Origin: an uncultured Endomicrobiia bacterium
GTDB taxonomy: Bacteria > Elusimicrobiota > Endomicrobiia > DTEH01
Reading direction: 5' to 3'
Assembly: GCA_937936785.1 (NCBI GenBank)
Contig: CALDDQ010000003.1
Location: 50,461 to 114,460 of the forward strand
Length of the DNA stretch: 64,000 nucleotides
Below the pieces are notes generated by a model. The model ran no database searches and was not told where the DNA came from. It was given only the letters and a program-made list of their open reading frames with translations. Within the stretch, counting starts at the first letter, position 1, and every line of letters begins with the position of its first letter. A program made the position numbers and the translations under genes. This document shows positions 1-8,759 of this stretch, in pieces.

Positions 1-330
1 TAAATTTTTATTCAGATACATGTATAATGAAAATTGACCTGTTCAATGATAAAATTTTAACAATGAAATTCCCAATTTATATTTTTACAAGATATAACTT
101 AAGTATTGGTAAAAAAATTAAAATTGGTCTATGGAAAACTGGTATTATAAGTTTTTAAAAATTGTAAGTAAACAGTAAAACAACTTTAAAGAAGTTTTTA
201 AAAAATCTTATAATGTAACATACTAAAAATAATTTCCTCAATCTTCATTTTTTATTACTATTGACAAACTTAATTAAAATTTATATCTCTTTTGAAAATT
301 TTAATTTAATCACTATAATCACTAAAAAAT
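1..330. other. AT-rich leader region without a gene
   Basis: I see no credible coding region, RNA gene or repeat here. The only supported element is a promoter-like pair just before the gene that starts at 331, listed separately. A second TTGACA lies at 261-266, but no good -10 box follows it at the right distance. Confidence 0.5.
292..319 (+). promoter_or_regulatory. Promoter of the TPR protein gene, giving a very short leader
   Basis: TTGAAA at 292-297, a 16-nt spacer and a perfect TATAAT at 314-319. The ATG is at 331, only 11 nt after the -10 box, so the expected leader is about 5 nt and no Shine-Dalgarno is present. Leaderless translation is plausible. Confidence 0.5.
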
Positions 331-996
331 ATGACACAAGAAACTGATTTTAAAGAATTTTTAGAAGAAAAAATTTTAAAACCGGCATTAGAACTTTATA
401 ACAAGTATCAAAATATTATAATTGGAATAGTAGGTGGAATTGTTTTAGTAGTTATATTAGCCATAATGACAATTACTCGTCTTCAACAAACACAAAAACG
501 TAACTGGGAAAAAATTGCTATTGCACAAGCGTATCTACATAATAAAATGTATTCAGAAGGGTTTAAGTTGTTAGACGAAATTATTAGTTCATCAAAAAGG
601 GCAAAATATTCTACTTATGCAATGTATACAAAATCAACTTTTTTGTTTGAAAATAACGATTTTGCTACTGCAAAAGATTTGTGTTTAAAAATTTTAGAAG
701 TTAATAAACCAAAATCTATCATTCCTCATACATTATATCTTTTAGGTCAATGTTATCAAAACCTTGGCGATTCTAAAAATGCTATCAGCACATATAACAT
801 TTTTATTTCTAAATATGCAACACATTATTTAACTCCACGTGTTTATGAATCGTTAGCAGTTACATATGAACTTGTTGGAGACAAAGAAAATGCAAGAAAT
901 GTTTATGATAAAATGAACATTTTATACCCGGGAAGTTATTGGTCAAACTTAGCACAACAAAAGTTAAATCCAACACTTGCTAATCCAACTAAATAG
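331..996 (+). CDS. Single-pass membrane protein with TPR-like repeats
   Basis: A 221-residue protein with a short charged N-terminus, one strong transmembrane segment at about residues 28-50 (rich in Ile, Val and Gly), and a helical C-terminal part whose pattern (LYLLGQCYQNLGDSKNAI at about 136-153) is typical of tetratricopeptide repeats. The layout resembles YfgM-type TPR proteins, which sit at the inner membrane with the repeat domain outside and help secretion or folding. That match is by architecture only. The gene stands alone, 222 nt before the next one, with its own promoter. An alternative is any generic TPR scaffold of the envelope. Confidence is high that it is a membrane-anchored TPR protein and low for the exact role. 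Confidence 0.7.
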   Translation: MTQETDFKEFLEEKILKPALELYNKYQNIIIGIVGGIVLVVILAIMTITRLQQTQKRNWEKIAIAQAYLHNKMYSEGFKLLDEIISSSKRAKYSTYAMYTKSTFLFENNDFATAKDLCLKILEVNKPKSIIPHTLYLLGQCYQNLGDSKNAISTYNIFISKYATHYLTPRVYESLAVTYELVGDKENARNVYDKMNILYPGSYWSNLAQQKLNPTLANPTK

Positions 997-1120
997 TTTT
1001 TTACATACTAACTGTTGTTTAAAATAAAACTTTTTATTTAAGGACATAAGTTTTGAAAGTTTTATATAAGATAAAAAACAAAAAATGATGAAAGTTAGAC
1101 TAATAATTAAAAAATTTTGC

Positions 1121-1136
1121 TGTGACAAAAATCACA
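1121..1136. promoter_or_regulatory. TGTGA-N6-TCACA operator (CRP/FNR- or Rex-like), copy 1
   Basis: A perfect inverted repeat TGTGA-CAAAAA-TCACA ending 10 nt upstream of the -35 box of the gene at 1219. The same 17-mer, TGTGACAAAAATCACAC, recurs at 27236-27252 in front of another outer-membrane operon. The arms match the consensus of CRP/FNR regulators and also the outer part of Rex operators. Which protein binds is not decided by the sequence. A further small palindrome (ACTTTAAAGT, 1136-1145) abuts it. Confidence 0.6.
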
Positions 1137-1146
1137 CTTTAAAGTA

Positions 1147-1176
1147 TTGACTTTTAAGTCAAATATTTTGTATAAT
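1147..1176 (+). promoter_or_regulatory. Promoter of the signal-less barrel gene
   Basis: TTGACT at 1147-1152, an 18-nt spacer and a perfect TATAAT at 1171-1176. The -35 region is itself part of an inverted repeat (TTGACTT-TT-AAGTCAA, 1147-1162), so together with the upstream operator this promoter is packed with palindromes. Transcription should start near 1183. Confidence 0.6.
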
Positions 1177-1218
1177 TTAGAAATTTTGTGATAAAAATAA
1201 TATTCTTTAACACAAGGT

Positions 1219-3153
1219 ATGTTCTATAACGAACTTGATATTTTAAGTTCATATCCAGTAGAACTACTCGATTTTGAAGGAAACAGGTTGTATACAAATT
1301 GGTCAAATGCAAGAAATTTTGCTGCTTCAGATACAACTTATCCCACAGCATTAAGTTGGAGTAACAACATAAATAATGCTAACTTAAGTGTGTTACAACT
1401 TGGAGTTACCGGAAATCCATTATCTTATTTAAACATTGATGACTCACGAACAGGGTTAATTTATCAATTTTATGGTGGAGTAGCAAATACTATAGATTTT
1501 GATGCAGATGGAACAGTTGATTCTGAATATAAAAGAGTAAACATAACCAACACTCCAACAAGTGCTACAGATGTTACGCCAATGAGAGTAATAACAGAAG
1601 ACACTGCAGTAAAATATTATCAAAAAACTACTAATAATCAAATAAATTTTGGTATTGCAAAAAAAAGTTTAATTTTAGATAATTTGTCAGGTGGATTGTC
1701 ATTAACAAGTATTAGTAACACAATAATATTAAACTCAGAAGGTAAAAAATCTTACACCGACAGATACTTAACCGATGCAGGCGCTGCCATAAACGGTATG
1801 CCAGCAGGAGCACGAGAAGGTGATACATATACAGCAACATATGAACCTAATACTACAGACCAAAATTCTTCTTACATTACAGACCTACTTGCACAAGCAA
1901 GATATTCTGGTTTGTTAGACAATTTAACTCTTAGCGCAGCTGCAGGATTACGGTTTGCAACAACAATAAACCCGGGTGGACTTTTATCATCGGGAGGTAC
2001 CCCACAAGGTATATTGGAAAAAAACATTGTCACAATATCAGCCAAAGATGATGTAGTTTATGGTGGAACACAATATTATGATTATGGGACATCAATAAAG
2101 AATAGATCTGCTACCTTCAACTATGTACCAAATCCAACTTTAGCAAATATTGGTAAAGCAGTAGTTGGTGTATGGGATACTTCAGGTGCTGCTGGTGTTG
2201 CAGATTTTAGTGATAAAAGAAGCGGTTTAGGACCAATGTTAAATGTTGAAGGTTTATACAAACTTGACAATATAAACTTAACCGGGGTTATAAATTTTAA
2301 CACTGTAAAACAAACCATTGACGCTACACAAACAAATAAAGAATACATAAATACAAAAACAGTAAATCCAGCCGCACCTACCGAAGTTAGAAATTATACT
2401 GAAATAGATTACACTGAAACAATAGCGTCAACAGGTGAATCTACAATTTCAAATATAGATTTCGGTTTAAAGTTAGAGTTTAAAACATTAGAAAAGATCA
2501 AATTAGCTTTAGGTGGATTTATAAGAAACAACATTAACCTAAATGATTTTTCAAAAGTTACAGTAAACATTGTTCATAAGGTTTCATATGATGATGGTAA
2601 CGCAGCAAACAATCCGGGAACTGTTGGTTTGGGTTTGGGTAGTCTCCCAGGACCTTTGGCAACTGACGGTTTTGGTATAGCAACAGGTAATGGTGAAGGA
2701 ACATGGCAAAGCACAATTAACAGAGAATATTCTGGTAAAGTTGAAACTTTGACAACAAGATATATAGTTCCAATCGGTATGGAAATACCTGTGTATAAAA
2801 ACAAATGGTTGTTCAGAGCAGGAAGTGCATTTGAATTACTAACAACAAAAACTACTACAAGAAGTGTTCAAGAATATTCAAAAACTGCAACTTCAGCAAC
2901 ACCAGCTGGTGGAGCAGCATTGTATGCTGAAGCTATTGACAATCAACCATTGACAACAGAAGTTGTTCAATATGCGGAAACTTATACAACTTCATACACT
3001 TACGGTATTCAGTGGAATGTTAATAATAGTTTGACTCTTGCAGCGAATGCTGTGTTGGACACAAACGCAAACATTGCAACAGCTGATAAAGCGACTATTT
3101 TTGATTTAGACACATATAGAAATTTGTCAATCCAGGCAATATTTAAGTTTTAA
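1219..3153 (+). CDS. Outer-membrane beta-barrel-like protein lacking a signal peptide
   Basis: A 644-residue protein rich in Thr, Asn, Gly and alternating hydrophobic strands, ending in IFKF. A terminal Phe is the usual C-terminal signal of outer-membrane barrels. The oddity is the N-terminus: the frame opens only 21 nt before the ATG at 1219 (a TAA at 1198-1200) and no hydrophobic signal peptide is encoded there or in either other frame between the promoter and the ATG. AAGG lies only 1 nt before the ATG, too close for a normal Shine-Dalgarno. Either the 5' end was lost and a promoter now sits at the break, or export is unconventional. It may be a pseudogene. Residues about 95-105 carry a DxDxDG-like acidic stretch (DFDADGTVD) that could bind calcium. 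No specific family is recognised. Confidence 0.6.
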   Translation: MFYNELDILSSYPVELLDFEGNRLYTNWSNARNFAASDTTYPTALSWSNNINNANLSVLQLGVTGNPLSYLNIDDSRTGLIYQFYGGVANTIDFDADGTVDSEYKRVNITNTPTSATDVTPMRVITEDTAVKYYQKTTNNQINFGIAKKSLILDNLSGGLSLTSISNTIILNSEGKKSYTDRYLTDAGAAINGMPAGAREGDTYTATYEPNTTDQNSSYITDLLAQARYSGLLDNLTLSAAAGLRFATTINPGGLLSSGGTPQGILEKNIVTISAKDDVVYGGTQYYDYGTSIKNRSATFNYVPNPTLANIGKAVVGVWDTSGAAGVADFSDKRSGLGPMLNVEGLYKLDNINLTGVINFNTVKQTIDATQTNKEYINTKTVNPAAPTEVRNYTEIDYTETIASTGESTISNIDFGLKLEFKTLEKIKLALGGFIRNNINLNDFSKVTVNIVHKVSYDDGNAANNPGTVGLGLGSLPGPLATDGFGIATGNGEGTWQSTINREYSGKVETLTTRYIVPIGMEIPVYKNKWLFRAGSAFELLTTKTTTRSVQEYSKTATSATPAGGAALYAEAIDNQPLTTEVVQYAETYTTSYTYGIQWNVNNSLTLAANAVLDTNANIATADKATIFDLDTYRNLSIQAIFKF

Positions 3154-3171
3154 CAAAAAAACTAAAATAGG

Positions 3172-3227
3172 ACAGTTGTTAGTTTAACAAAAATTTTTTG
3201 CTAATAACTGTTAGGAATAGTTTTTTT
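3172..3227 (+). terminator. First of two tandem hairpins after the barrel gene
   Basis: ACAGTTGTTAG at 3172-3182 pairs with CTAATAACTGT at 3201-3211 (11 pairs, one G-U), followed after a few bases by a run of seven T at 3221-3227. It could act as a weak terminator before the stronger one that follows. Confidence 0.5.
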
Positions 3228-3274
3228 AAGAAGCACTTGGGAAAAGAATTTTTTTCAAGTGCTTCTTTTTTTTT
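3228..3274 (+). terminator. Strong rho-independent terminator
   Basis: AAGAAGCACTTG at 3228-3239 pairs perfectly with CAAGTGCTTCTT at 3256-3267, and a long T run overlaps and follows the right arm up to 3274. It ends the transcript of the gene at 1219-3153. Confidence 0.85.
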
Positions 3275-3781
3275 GTTTCCACGGATAAAAATTGTCATTA
3301 CCGACATATCCAACTTAAAATCTCGTATATCCTGGTATCAAGTACAGAATAACAAACTATGAATTTTTGTAACAAAAACTTTTTTTGTGTCATTTAATGG
3401 ATGAAGAACTCAAAGTCATTTCTGGAAAAACAATCTCAGTTTTTAGATTAAGATTACTTCGTTTTTTGCATTCACAGTAGTAGCAATATTATTATTGAAA
3501 AAAATTCGTAAATTCTGTTATAATAAGGTTGATTTTATAATACAAATTTCTTATATTAACACAATTATAAAAAACAAAATCACAGAAATTAAGTAAAAAA
3601 ATGCTTGTTTTAACACATAAAAGTAAACATTATTTAATAAAAGATATTATTTTAAACCAAGAAATATGGATTTATAGAAAAAATTCTAATTGATAACAAT
3701 TATTTTGAAATTGTTTTTGCTATAATATATCATATAAGTAGAAATTACAAAATTAAAAAAAGAAATAAACCAAATCAAACT
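3275..3781. other. Gene-free AT-rich stretch
   Basis: No gene is supported. The part 3280-3480 is less AT-rich than its surroundings and carries only very short open frames (for example 27 codons from 3397), so it may be decayed coding sequence. Near the right end, TATAAT at 3721-3726 preceded by TGC looks like an extended -10 promoter for the gene at 3782. A small inverted repeat (CAATT...AATTG) lies at about 3697-3713. Confidence 0.4.
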
Positions 3782-5152
3782 ATGAAAAAAATTATTTTAT
3801 TAATATCACTTTTACCTATGGTATGTTTTAGCTACACTAAAATTTATCTTGACACAGATTTTAAGACAAACTATATTGATTATTCAAACTTAGATTTTGA
3901 ACTTACATCTTCAAGCAAAAATATTGATAATTATTCATTTATATATTCATGGCTAAACCTAACATTAAAAACTAACATTGAAGGTGTTGATAGTTTAGAA
4001 GTTTGCACAACATTAACTTCATTAGGCAGGTGGGGCAGCGAGAATAATTATCAGATAGAAACAAGTTCAATGGTAAAAATAGAACCAAATTTTTGGTGGG
4101 AAAAAAGCTTACCTTATCCAAAAACTAATTTTGACCCGTTTTTTAGCGAATTTTATACTAAATACACTTTTAATATTGATCATAGGTTTTCAATGTTAAA
4201 AAATTATGTTGAAGAAATACCTGTGTCAGTAAAACTTGGAAGACAAGAAATTGAGTTTGTAGATGGTGTAGTAATTGGTAAAAATGGAATGGGTCTTGAT
4301 GCAATAAGTTTTTCTTTTTATTTAGATAAATATTTTTATTTTGAAAGTTTTATCTCAAGAGTGTTAGGTGAACACATTACTACAAGAACAACTTTTGAAA
4401 ATAACAAAAATTATCTTGTTTCAGGGACAGTTTTCGGGACAAAGTATCAAGAAGAATACGATTTTGGTATAAGCAATGTTGTAGAAGAAAATAATTTTAA
4501 CCAGGACAAAAAATTGTTTACAGAATATTTTATCAAACACACAAAAGAAGGTCTTTCATACATTTTTGAATACGCACAACAAAATGGCACAAAAGGAAGT
4601 AATATAAATTATTCTGCAAGTTTATATTATTTCAAAGCAGGGTTGGAAGGTAGCGGAAAAGTTTTAGGCAGGTCTAATATTGATGTAGTTTGGTTATTAA
4701 CAAGTGGTTCTCCAAACGGTGATGAAGGAAAAGTTTTTAGTCCTATATTTGGAAAATTTTATTACGGACTTGAACCGGCAGGATTTGGCGATTTTGCTGC
4801 TGGTAGTGTAAAAAATTTATTTTTTAACTTACCACAAGGATATTATGGAATGTTTGTTTTAGGAATGAAATTAAAAGTAAATCCTATAAAAAATTTTTTT
4901 CCCGGGTTTAACTATTTTTTATACGCATCTGCGGAAGGTGCTGCTGATAAACCAGACGCTTCTGCAACAGAAAAAACGCTCGGAGCAGGCAAAGCTATTG
5001 GACTTGAATATGGTCTAACGGCAGAATATTTAGTGTCAAGTTATATAAAATTAAATTTTGAATATTTAGTATTTGACCCGGCAAAAAATGCGTTTAATAC
5101 TTTAGGCGAACCTGCTTATAAATTAAAATTTGGTTCTTCGGTAAAATTTTAA
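3782..5152 (+). CDS. Outer-membrane beta-barrel (porin-like) protein
   Basis: A 456-residue protein with a clear Sec signal peptide (MKKIILLISLLPMVCFSY, cleavage near residue 17-19), many alternating amphipathic strands with aromatic girdle residues, and a terminal Phe (SSVKF). The stretch VKLGRQEIEFVDGVVIG at about residues 150-166 resembles the conserved GRQ segment of alginate-export/porin-like barrels, but I would not claim a substrate. It lies 4 nt before a GH57 hydrolase, so the two are probably co-expressed, which makes glycan or oligosaccharide uptake a reasonable guess. The start is the only Met in front of the signal peptide. Confidence 0.65.
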   Translation: MKKIILLISLLPMVCFSYTKIYLDTDFKTNYIDYSNLDFELTSSSKNIDNYSFIYSWLNLTLKTNIEGVDSLEVCTTLTSLGRWGSENNYQIETSSMVKIEPNFWWEKSLPYPKTNFDPFFSEFYTKYTFNIDHRFSMLKNYVEEIPVSVKLGRQEIEFVDGVVIGKNGMGLDAISFSFYLDKYFYFESFISRVLGEHITTRTTFENNKNYLVSGTVFGTKYQEEYDFGISNVVEENNFNQDKKLFTEYFIKHTKEGLSYIFEYAQQNGTKGSNINYSASLYYFKAGLEGSGKVLGRSNIDVVWLLTSGSPNGDEGKVFSPIFGKFYYGLEPAGFGDFAAGSVKNLFFNLPQGYYGMFVLGMKLKVNPIKNFFPGFNYFLYASAEGAADKPDASATEKTLGAGKAIGLEYGLTAEYLVSSYIKLNFEYLVFDPAKNAFNTLGEPAYKLKFGSSVKF

Positions 5153-5156
5153 AATT

Positions 5157-7409
5157 ATGAAAAAATTATATATAGCAATTTTATATCATCAACACCAACC
5201 ATATTATAAAGATCCTATAGAAAACTATTATCATTTTCCGTGGGTGAGGTTTCATGCAATTAAAGATTATTATGATATGGCAGCAATAGTGTCAAAATTT
5301 GAAAAACTGAAAATCAACATAAACCTTGTCCCATCGTTAATAGTTCAACTTGAAGATTATGCGTTTAACAATGCCATGGATAAAGATTTAGAGTTAACAA
5401 TAAAAAATGTTGATGATTTAACTGATGAAGACAAGATTTATATTTTAGAAAACTTTTTCCGGTGTAACTGGAACACAATGTTATATATTTATCCAAGGTA
5501 TACTGAGTTGTTAGAAAAACGTGGTAAAATGGTTTCAAGAGAAGATTTGAACAGAAAAATAAAATTTTTTGCCAAACAAGATTTTTTGGACTTACAGGTT
5601 TGGGCAAACTTAGCCTGGTTTGATCCGATGTGGCGTGATGAAGATAAAATTTTAGATGATTTATTTAAAAAACAAAAAGGGTTCACTCAAGAAGATAAAG
5701 AATTTATTGTTAAAAAACAACGTGAGATTTGTAGTAAAATTGTTCCTATACACAAAAAGTTGCAAGATGAAGGTAAAATTGAAGTTTCAGTAACACCTTT
5801 TTATCATCCAATACTACCTTTGTTATGTGATACATCCAAAGCACGAATTTCTAACCCGCAAATAACCTTGCCTTCAATACATTTTTCACATACAGAAGAT
5901 GCTAAAGTACAGGTTGAAAATGCAATTAAATGTTATAAAGAAAGATTTGGTAGAAATCCGGCAGGACTATGGCCCGCAGAAGGGTCTGTGTCAGAAGATA
6001 TTATTCCAATACTTGCATCTGCAGGAATAAAATGGATTGCTACGGACGAAGAAATTTTAAAAAATTCCTTACGAAACAATCCTGAGTTTAATAACGAAAT
6101 TGTTTTTGGCAATGTTACAAAAAAATATGTTTATAAAAACTATAAAGTAAGACATCCAACAACATCTGATGAATTAAACATAATTTTTAGAGATCGGGAG
6201 TTAGCAGATAATATAGGGTTTATTTATTCCAAGTGGTCCGCAAAAGATGCTGTGAAAGATATTGAAAACCGTCTTACAAACATATACAACTATGTTTATA
6301 AACAACAGAATGTTACTGAAGATGCAATTGTAAGTATTATACTTGATGGCGAAAATTGTTGGGAATACTATCCAAATGACGGAATAGATTTTTTGAACGA
6401 ATTTTATACAATGTTAACCACAAACCCATTGTTTGAAACTGTTTTAATATCCGAATTTTTAAATTCACATGAACCTAAACATATAATAAAAAATCTTTGG
6501 CCTGGGTCGTGGATCAACGCAAATTATAATGTTTGGATTGGTCATCCAGAAGATAATCTTGCTTGGGATTATTTATCAAAAACAAGAAAGTTTTTAGTAG
6601 ATTATATTGATAAACACCATAATATGGACAAATCAAAAATTGATCTTTGCTGGGAATCTATATATATTGCAGAAGGATCTGACTGGTGTTGGTGGTATGG
6701 CGAAGAACATTATACTCCAGATAATATGGGGTTTGATTATTTGTTTAGAAAACATTTAAAAAATGTATACAAAATTTTAAACGAACCAGAACCTGAATAT
6801 TTGAACTTGCCTATAAAAGGACATTTGAAAAAACCAGAATATTTTTTACCAAAAGATTTAATAAATCCAATAATTGATGGAAAAATTACAAACTATTTTG
6901 AATGGCTATTATCCGGCCGGTATGGAATACGACAAGCAGGAGCTTTGCACCAAACTACAAATATTATTTGTGGAATTTTTTTTGGATTTGATATGAAAAA
7001 CTTGTTTTTTAGGATAGACTATAATCATGAAATAAAAAAAGATATTGCATCAAGTTTATTTTTTAACATATACATTAAACGAAAAGATAATACTGGAAAT
7101 ATCTATCAAATAAAATTCCAATTTGAAGATTTAGTAAAATACGAACTTATATATCCAGATTCAACAAAACAAGAATTAAATTATATTGCAAAAGATAAAG
7201 TTATAGAACTTAAATTACCTTTTTCGTTGATAAATTCTCAGCCAGGATGTGATTTACAATTTTATGTTTCTGTAAATAGAACAGTTCAAAATTCTACCGG
7301 TGAAATTTTTGAGATTAAGACCTATGAACTTGAACGATGGCCAGAAAATAATTATATAGAATTATCCCAACCTGATGAAAATTTTATAAAACGAAACTGG
7401 ACTATTTAA
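5157..7409 (+). CDS. Glycoside hydrolase family 57 protein (alpha-glucan acting)
   Basis: A 750-residue enzyme. The N-terminus has the GH57 signature HQHQPYY (residues 11-17). The likely catalytic nucleophile Glu lies in LWPAEGSVSE (about residue 275), and the acid/base Asp in LDGENCWE (about residue 397). GH57 enzymes act on alpha-glucans (amylase, amylopullulanase, 4-alpha-glucanotransferase, branching enzyme) with retention. About 250 C-terminal residues form a beta-rich accessory domain. There is no signal peptide, so it acts in the cytoplasm, probably on storage glycogen or maltodextrin. It follows the porin-like gene by 4 nt and its stop overlaps the start of aroD (TAATG). The subfamily cannot be fixed by eye. 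Confidence 0.9.
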   Translation: MKKLYIAILYHQHQPYYKDPIENYYHFPWVRFHAIKDYYDMAAIVSKFEKLKININLVPSLIVQLEDYAFNNAMDKDLELTIKNVDDLTDEDKIYILENFFRCNWNTMLYIYPRYTELLEKRGKMVSREDLNRKIKFFAKQDFLDLQVWANLAWFDPMWRDEDKILDDLFKKQKGFTQEDKEFIVKKQREICSKIVPIHKKLQDEGKIEVSVTPFYHPILPLLCDTSKARISNPQITLPSIHFSHTEDAKVQVENAIKCYKERFGRNPAGLWPAEGSVSEDIIPILASAGIKWIATDEEILKNSLRNNPEFNNEIVFGNVTKKYVYKNYKVRHPTTSDELNIIFRDRELADNIGFIYSKWSAKDAVKDIENRLTNIYNYVYKQQNVTEDAIVSIILDGENCWEYYPNDGIDFLNEFYTMLTTNPLFETVLISEFLNSHEPKHIIKNLWPGSWINANYNVWIGHPEDNLAWDYLSKTRKFLVDYIDKHHNMDKSKIDLCWESIYIAEGSDWCWWYGEEHYTPDNMGFDYLFRKHLKNVYKILNEPEPEYLNLPIKGHLKKPEYFLPKDLINPIIDGKITNYFEWLLSGRYGIRQAGALHQTTNIICGIFFGFDMKNLFFRIDYNHEIKKDIASSLFFNIYIKRKDNTGNIYQIKFQFEDLVKYELIYPDSTKQELNYIAKDKVIELKLPFSLINSQPGCDLQFYVSVNRTVQNSTGEIFEIKTYELERWPENNYIELSQPDENFIKRNWTI

Positions 7410-8134
7410 TGAAACCAAAGTTGAACAATTTGGCTGTTGTTTTATCTAACAAAAACTCAAAAATGGAACTTCTATTATTAAAACAAAATTTGAAATATAT
7501 AAAATTTATTGAACTTCGTGCAGATATGTTTTATCCTGACCTGGAGTTGGTTCATAAAATGTTAAAACATTTATCCAGTTTTAATAAAAAAATTATTTTA
7601 ACCTTTAGAAGTGTTTTAGAAGGGGGAAAAATTAAGGTTTCTAATACTAAAATTTTTGATTTTATATCTACTATTTTATCACAAAATAGTAACAATATTG
7701 ATTATTTAGATATAGAATTGTTATCAAAAAACAAAACCAAACTTGTTCAATTAGCAAAAAAATATGATAAAAAAATTATTTTCTCTTCTCATTTAATAAA
7801 TGTTAACGAAAAATATAACATATCAAGAATAAAAAGTTTAATTCCAAAAATTTTGTCCTTAAAAAAAAATGGTAATATTATAAAAATTGTATCTAAAACT
7901 GACAATTTTAAAAATTATTTTGAGACATTAAAACAATTATTTAAATCAAAACAACTACACCAAAAATATCCCGTAACATTTTTTACAATAGGTAAGACTT
8001 CTTTAATTTCAAGATTAATCGGTATAATATTAAACATGCCAATAATTTTTGTTTCATTGACAAAACCAGTTATAAAATCACAACCTGATATAAAATCTAT
8101 ACTAAAAAACCTAGAAAAACTTGGATTTTTATAA
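7409..8134 (+). CDS. aroD: Type I 3-dehydroquinate dehydratase
   Basis: A 241-residue protein of the usual class I size. It catalyses dehydration of 3-dehydroquinate to 3-dehydroshikimate in the shikimate pathway through a Lys Schiff base. Visible landmarks are ELRAD (about 35-39), TFRS (about 65), the catalytic His in SSHLI (about 131), the Schiff-base Lys in IIKIV (about 157) and SRLIG near the end. The usual C-terminal APGQ is replaced by KSQPD, keeping the Gln. Its ATG overlaps the stop of the GH57 gene by one base, so translation is coupled, although the two functions are unrelated. No other aro gene is in the window. Confidence 0.85.
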   Translation: MKPKLNNLAVVLSNKNSKMELLLLKQNLKYIKFIELRADMFYPDLELVHKMLKHLSSFNKKIILTFRSVLEGGKIKVSNTKIFDFISTILSQNSNNIDYLDIELLSKNKTKLVQLAKKYDKKIIFSSHLINVNEKYNISRIKSLIPKILSLKKNGNIIKIVSKTDNFKNYFETLKQLFKSKQLHQKYPVTFFTIGKTSLISRLIGIILNMPIIFVSLTKPVIKSQPDIKSILKNLEKLGFL

Positions 8135-8158
8135 AATTTGTAAAAATAACGATTTGAT

Positions 8159-8212
8159 AATTATAAAATTATAAAATAATGAAATTATAAAATAATGAAA
8201 TTATAAAAATAA
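8159..8212. repeat. Short AT tandem repeat (16-nt unit)
   Basis: The unit AAATTATAAAATAATG occurs exactly twice in tandem (8166-8181, 8182-8197), with partial copies on both sides. It fills the gap between aroD and the next gene. It may be simple slippage sequence. Confidence 0.8.
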
Positions 8213-8219
8213 CAAAACT

Positions 8220-8759
8220 ATGAAACTATTAAAATTAAAACCAAAAAAACTAACTCTAAGAACAATGATTTTGTTAGAAAAAAAAGGGCTGATAAAAAGA
8301 TTTAAACCAACAAAAAATGTTTTAGAAGTAAAAAAAGGAAAAGATGCAGTTGATATACTATACACAACTTCAACAAAATTTGGTTCACACAAACTAATTT
8401 GTGTAGGTAAAAATTTTACTAAAATTCAACTAAATACTCATCCTGATAATGAAGATTTTATCATTTTTAATCCAACAAACTATAAATTTAAGCCTCTATA
8501 TCTCATAATTGGCCTTAACAAATATAAAATCATAGAAAAAAAGGCTAAAAACAACACTTTAACTTCCAAAGATATATTAGCCATTGAATTAGTATATAAT
8601 AACCCAAAACTGAGTTTATTTACAATGTTAAAAGGAACACCACATTGCGAAATAACTGTGGAAGGGAAAAGAAAACATCCAATATTTTTTGTTACTGAAC
8701 CTACAAAACTTACTTGGCACATTTTGGATATTCAAGATTATAAACTTGAGCTATTTTAA
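8220..8759 (+). CDS. Uncharacterised cytoplasmic protein
   Basis: A 179-residue protein, Lys-rich at the N-terminus, without signal peptide or membrane segment. I do not recognise the family. The central and C-terminal parts alternate short beta strands, with a conserved-looking HPDNEDFIIF (about 74-83) and a later GTPHCEITVEGKRKHPIFFV segment, which together could suit a cupin-like fold with His and Glu metal ligands; this is speculation from pattern alone. It follows aroD by 85 nt of tandem AT repeat and has no visible Shine-Dalgarno. It is followed by 725 nt without a gene. Confidence 0.55.
   Translation: MKLLKLKPKKLTLRTMILLEKKGLIKRFKPTKNVLEVKKGKDAVDILYTTSTKFGSHKLICVGKNFTKIQLNTHPDNEDFIIFNPTNYKFKPLYLIIGLNKYKIIEKKAKNNTLTSKDILAIELVYNNPKLSLFTMLKGTPHCEITVEGKRKHPIFFVTEPTKLTWHILDIQDYKLELF

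Noticed and set aside
3397..3480. A 27-codon frame in the gap before the porin-like gene
   Set aside because: No ribosome site and no recognisable product; at most a gene remnant.
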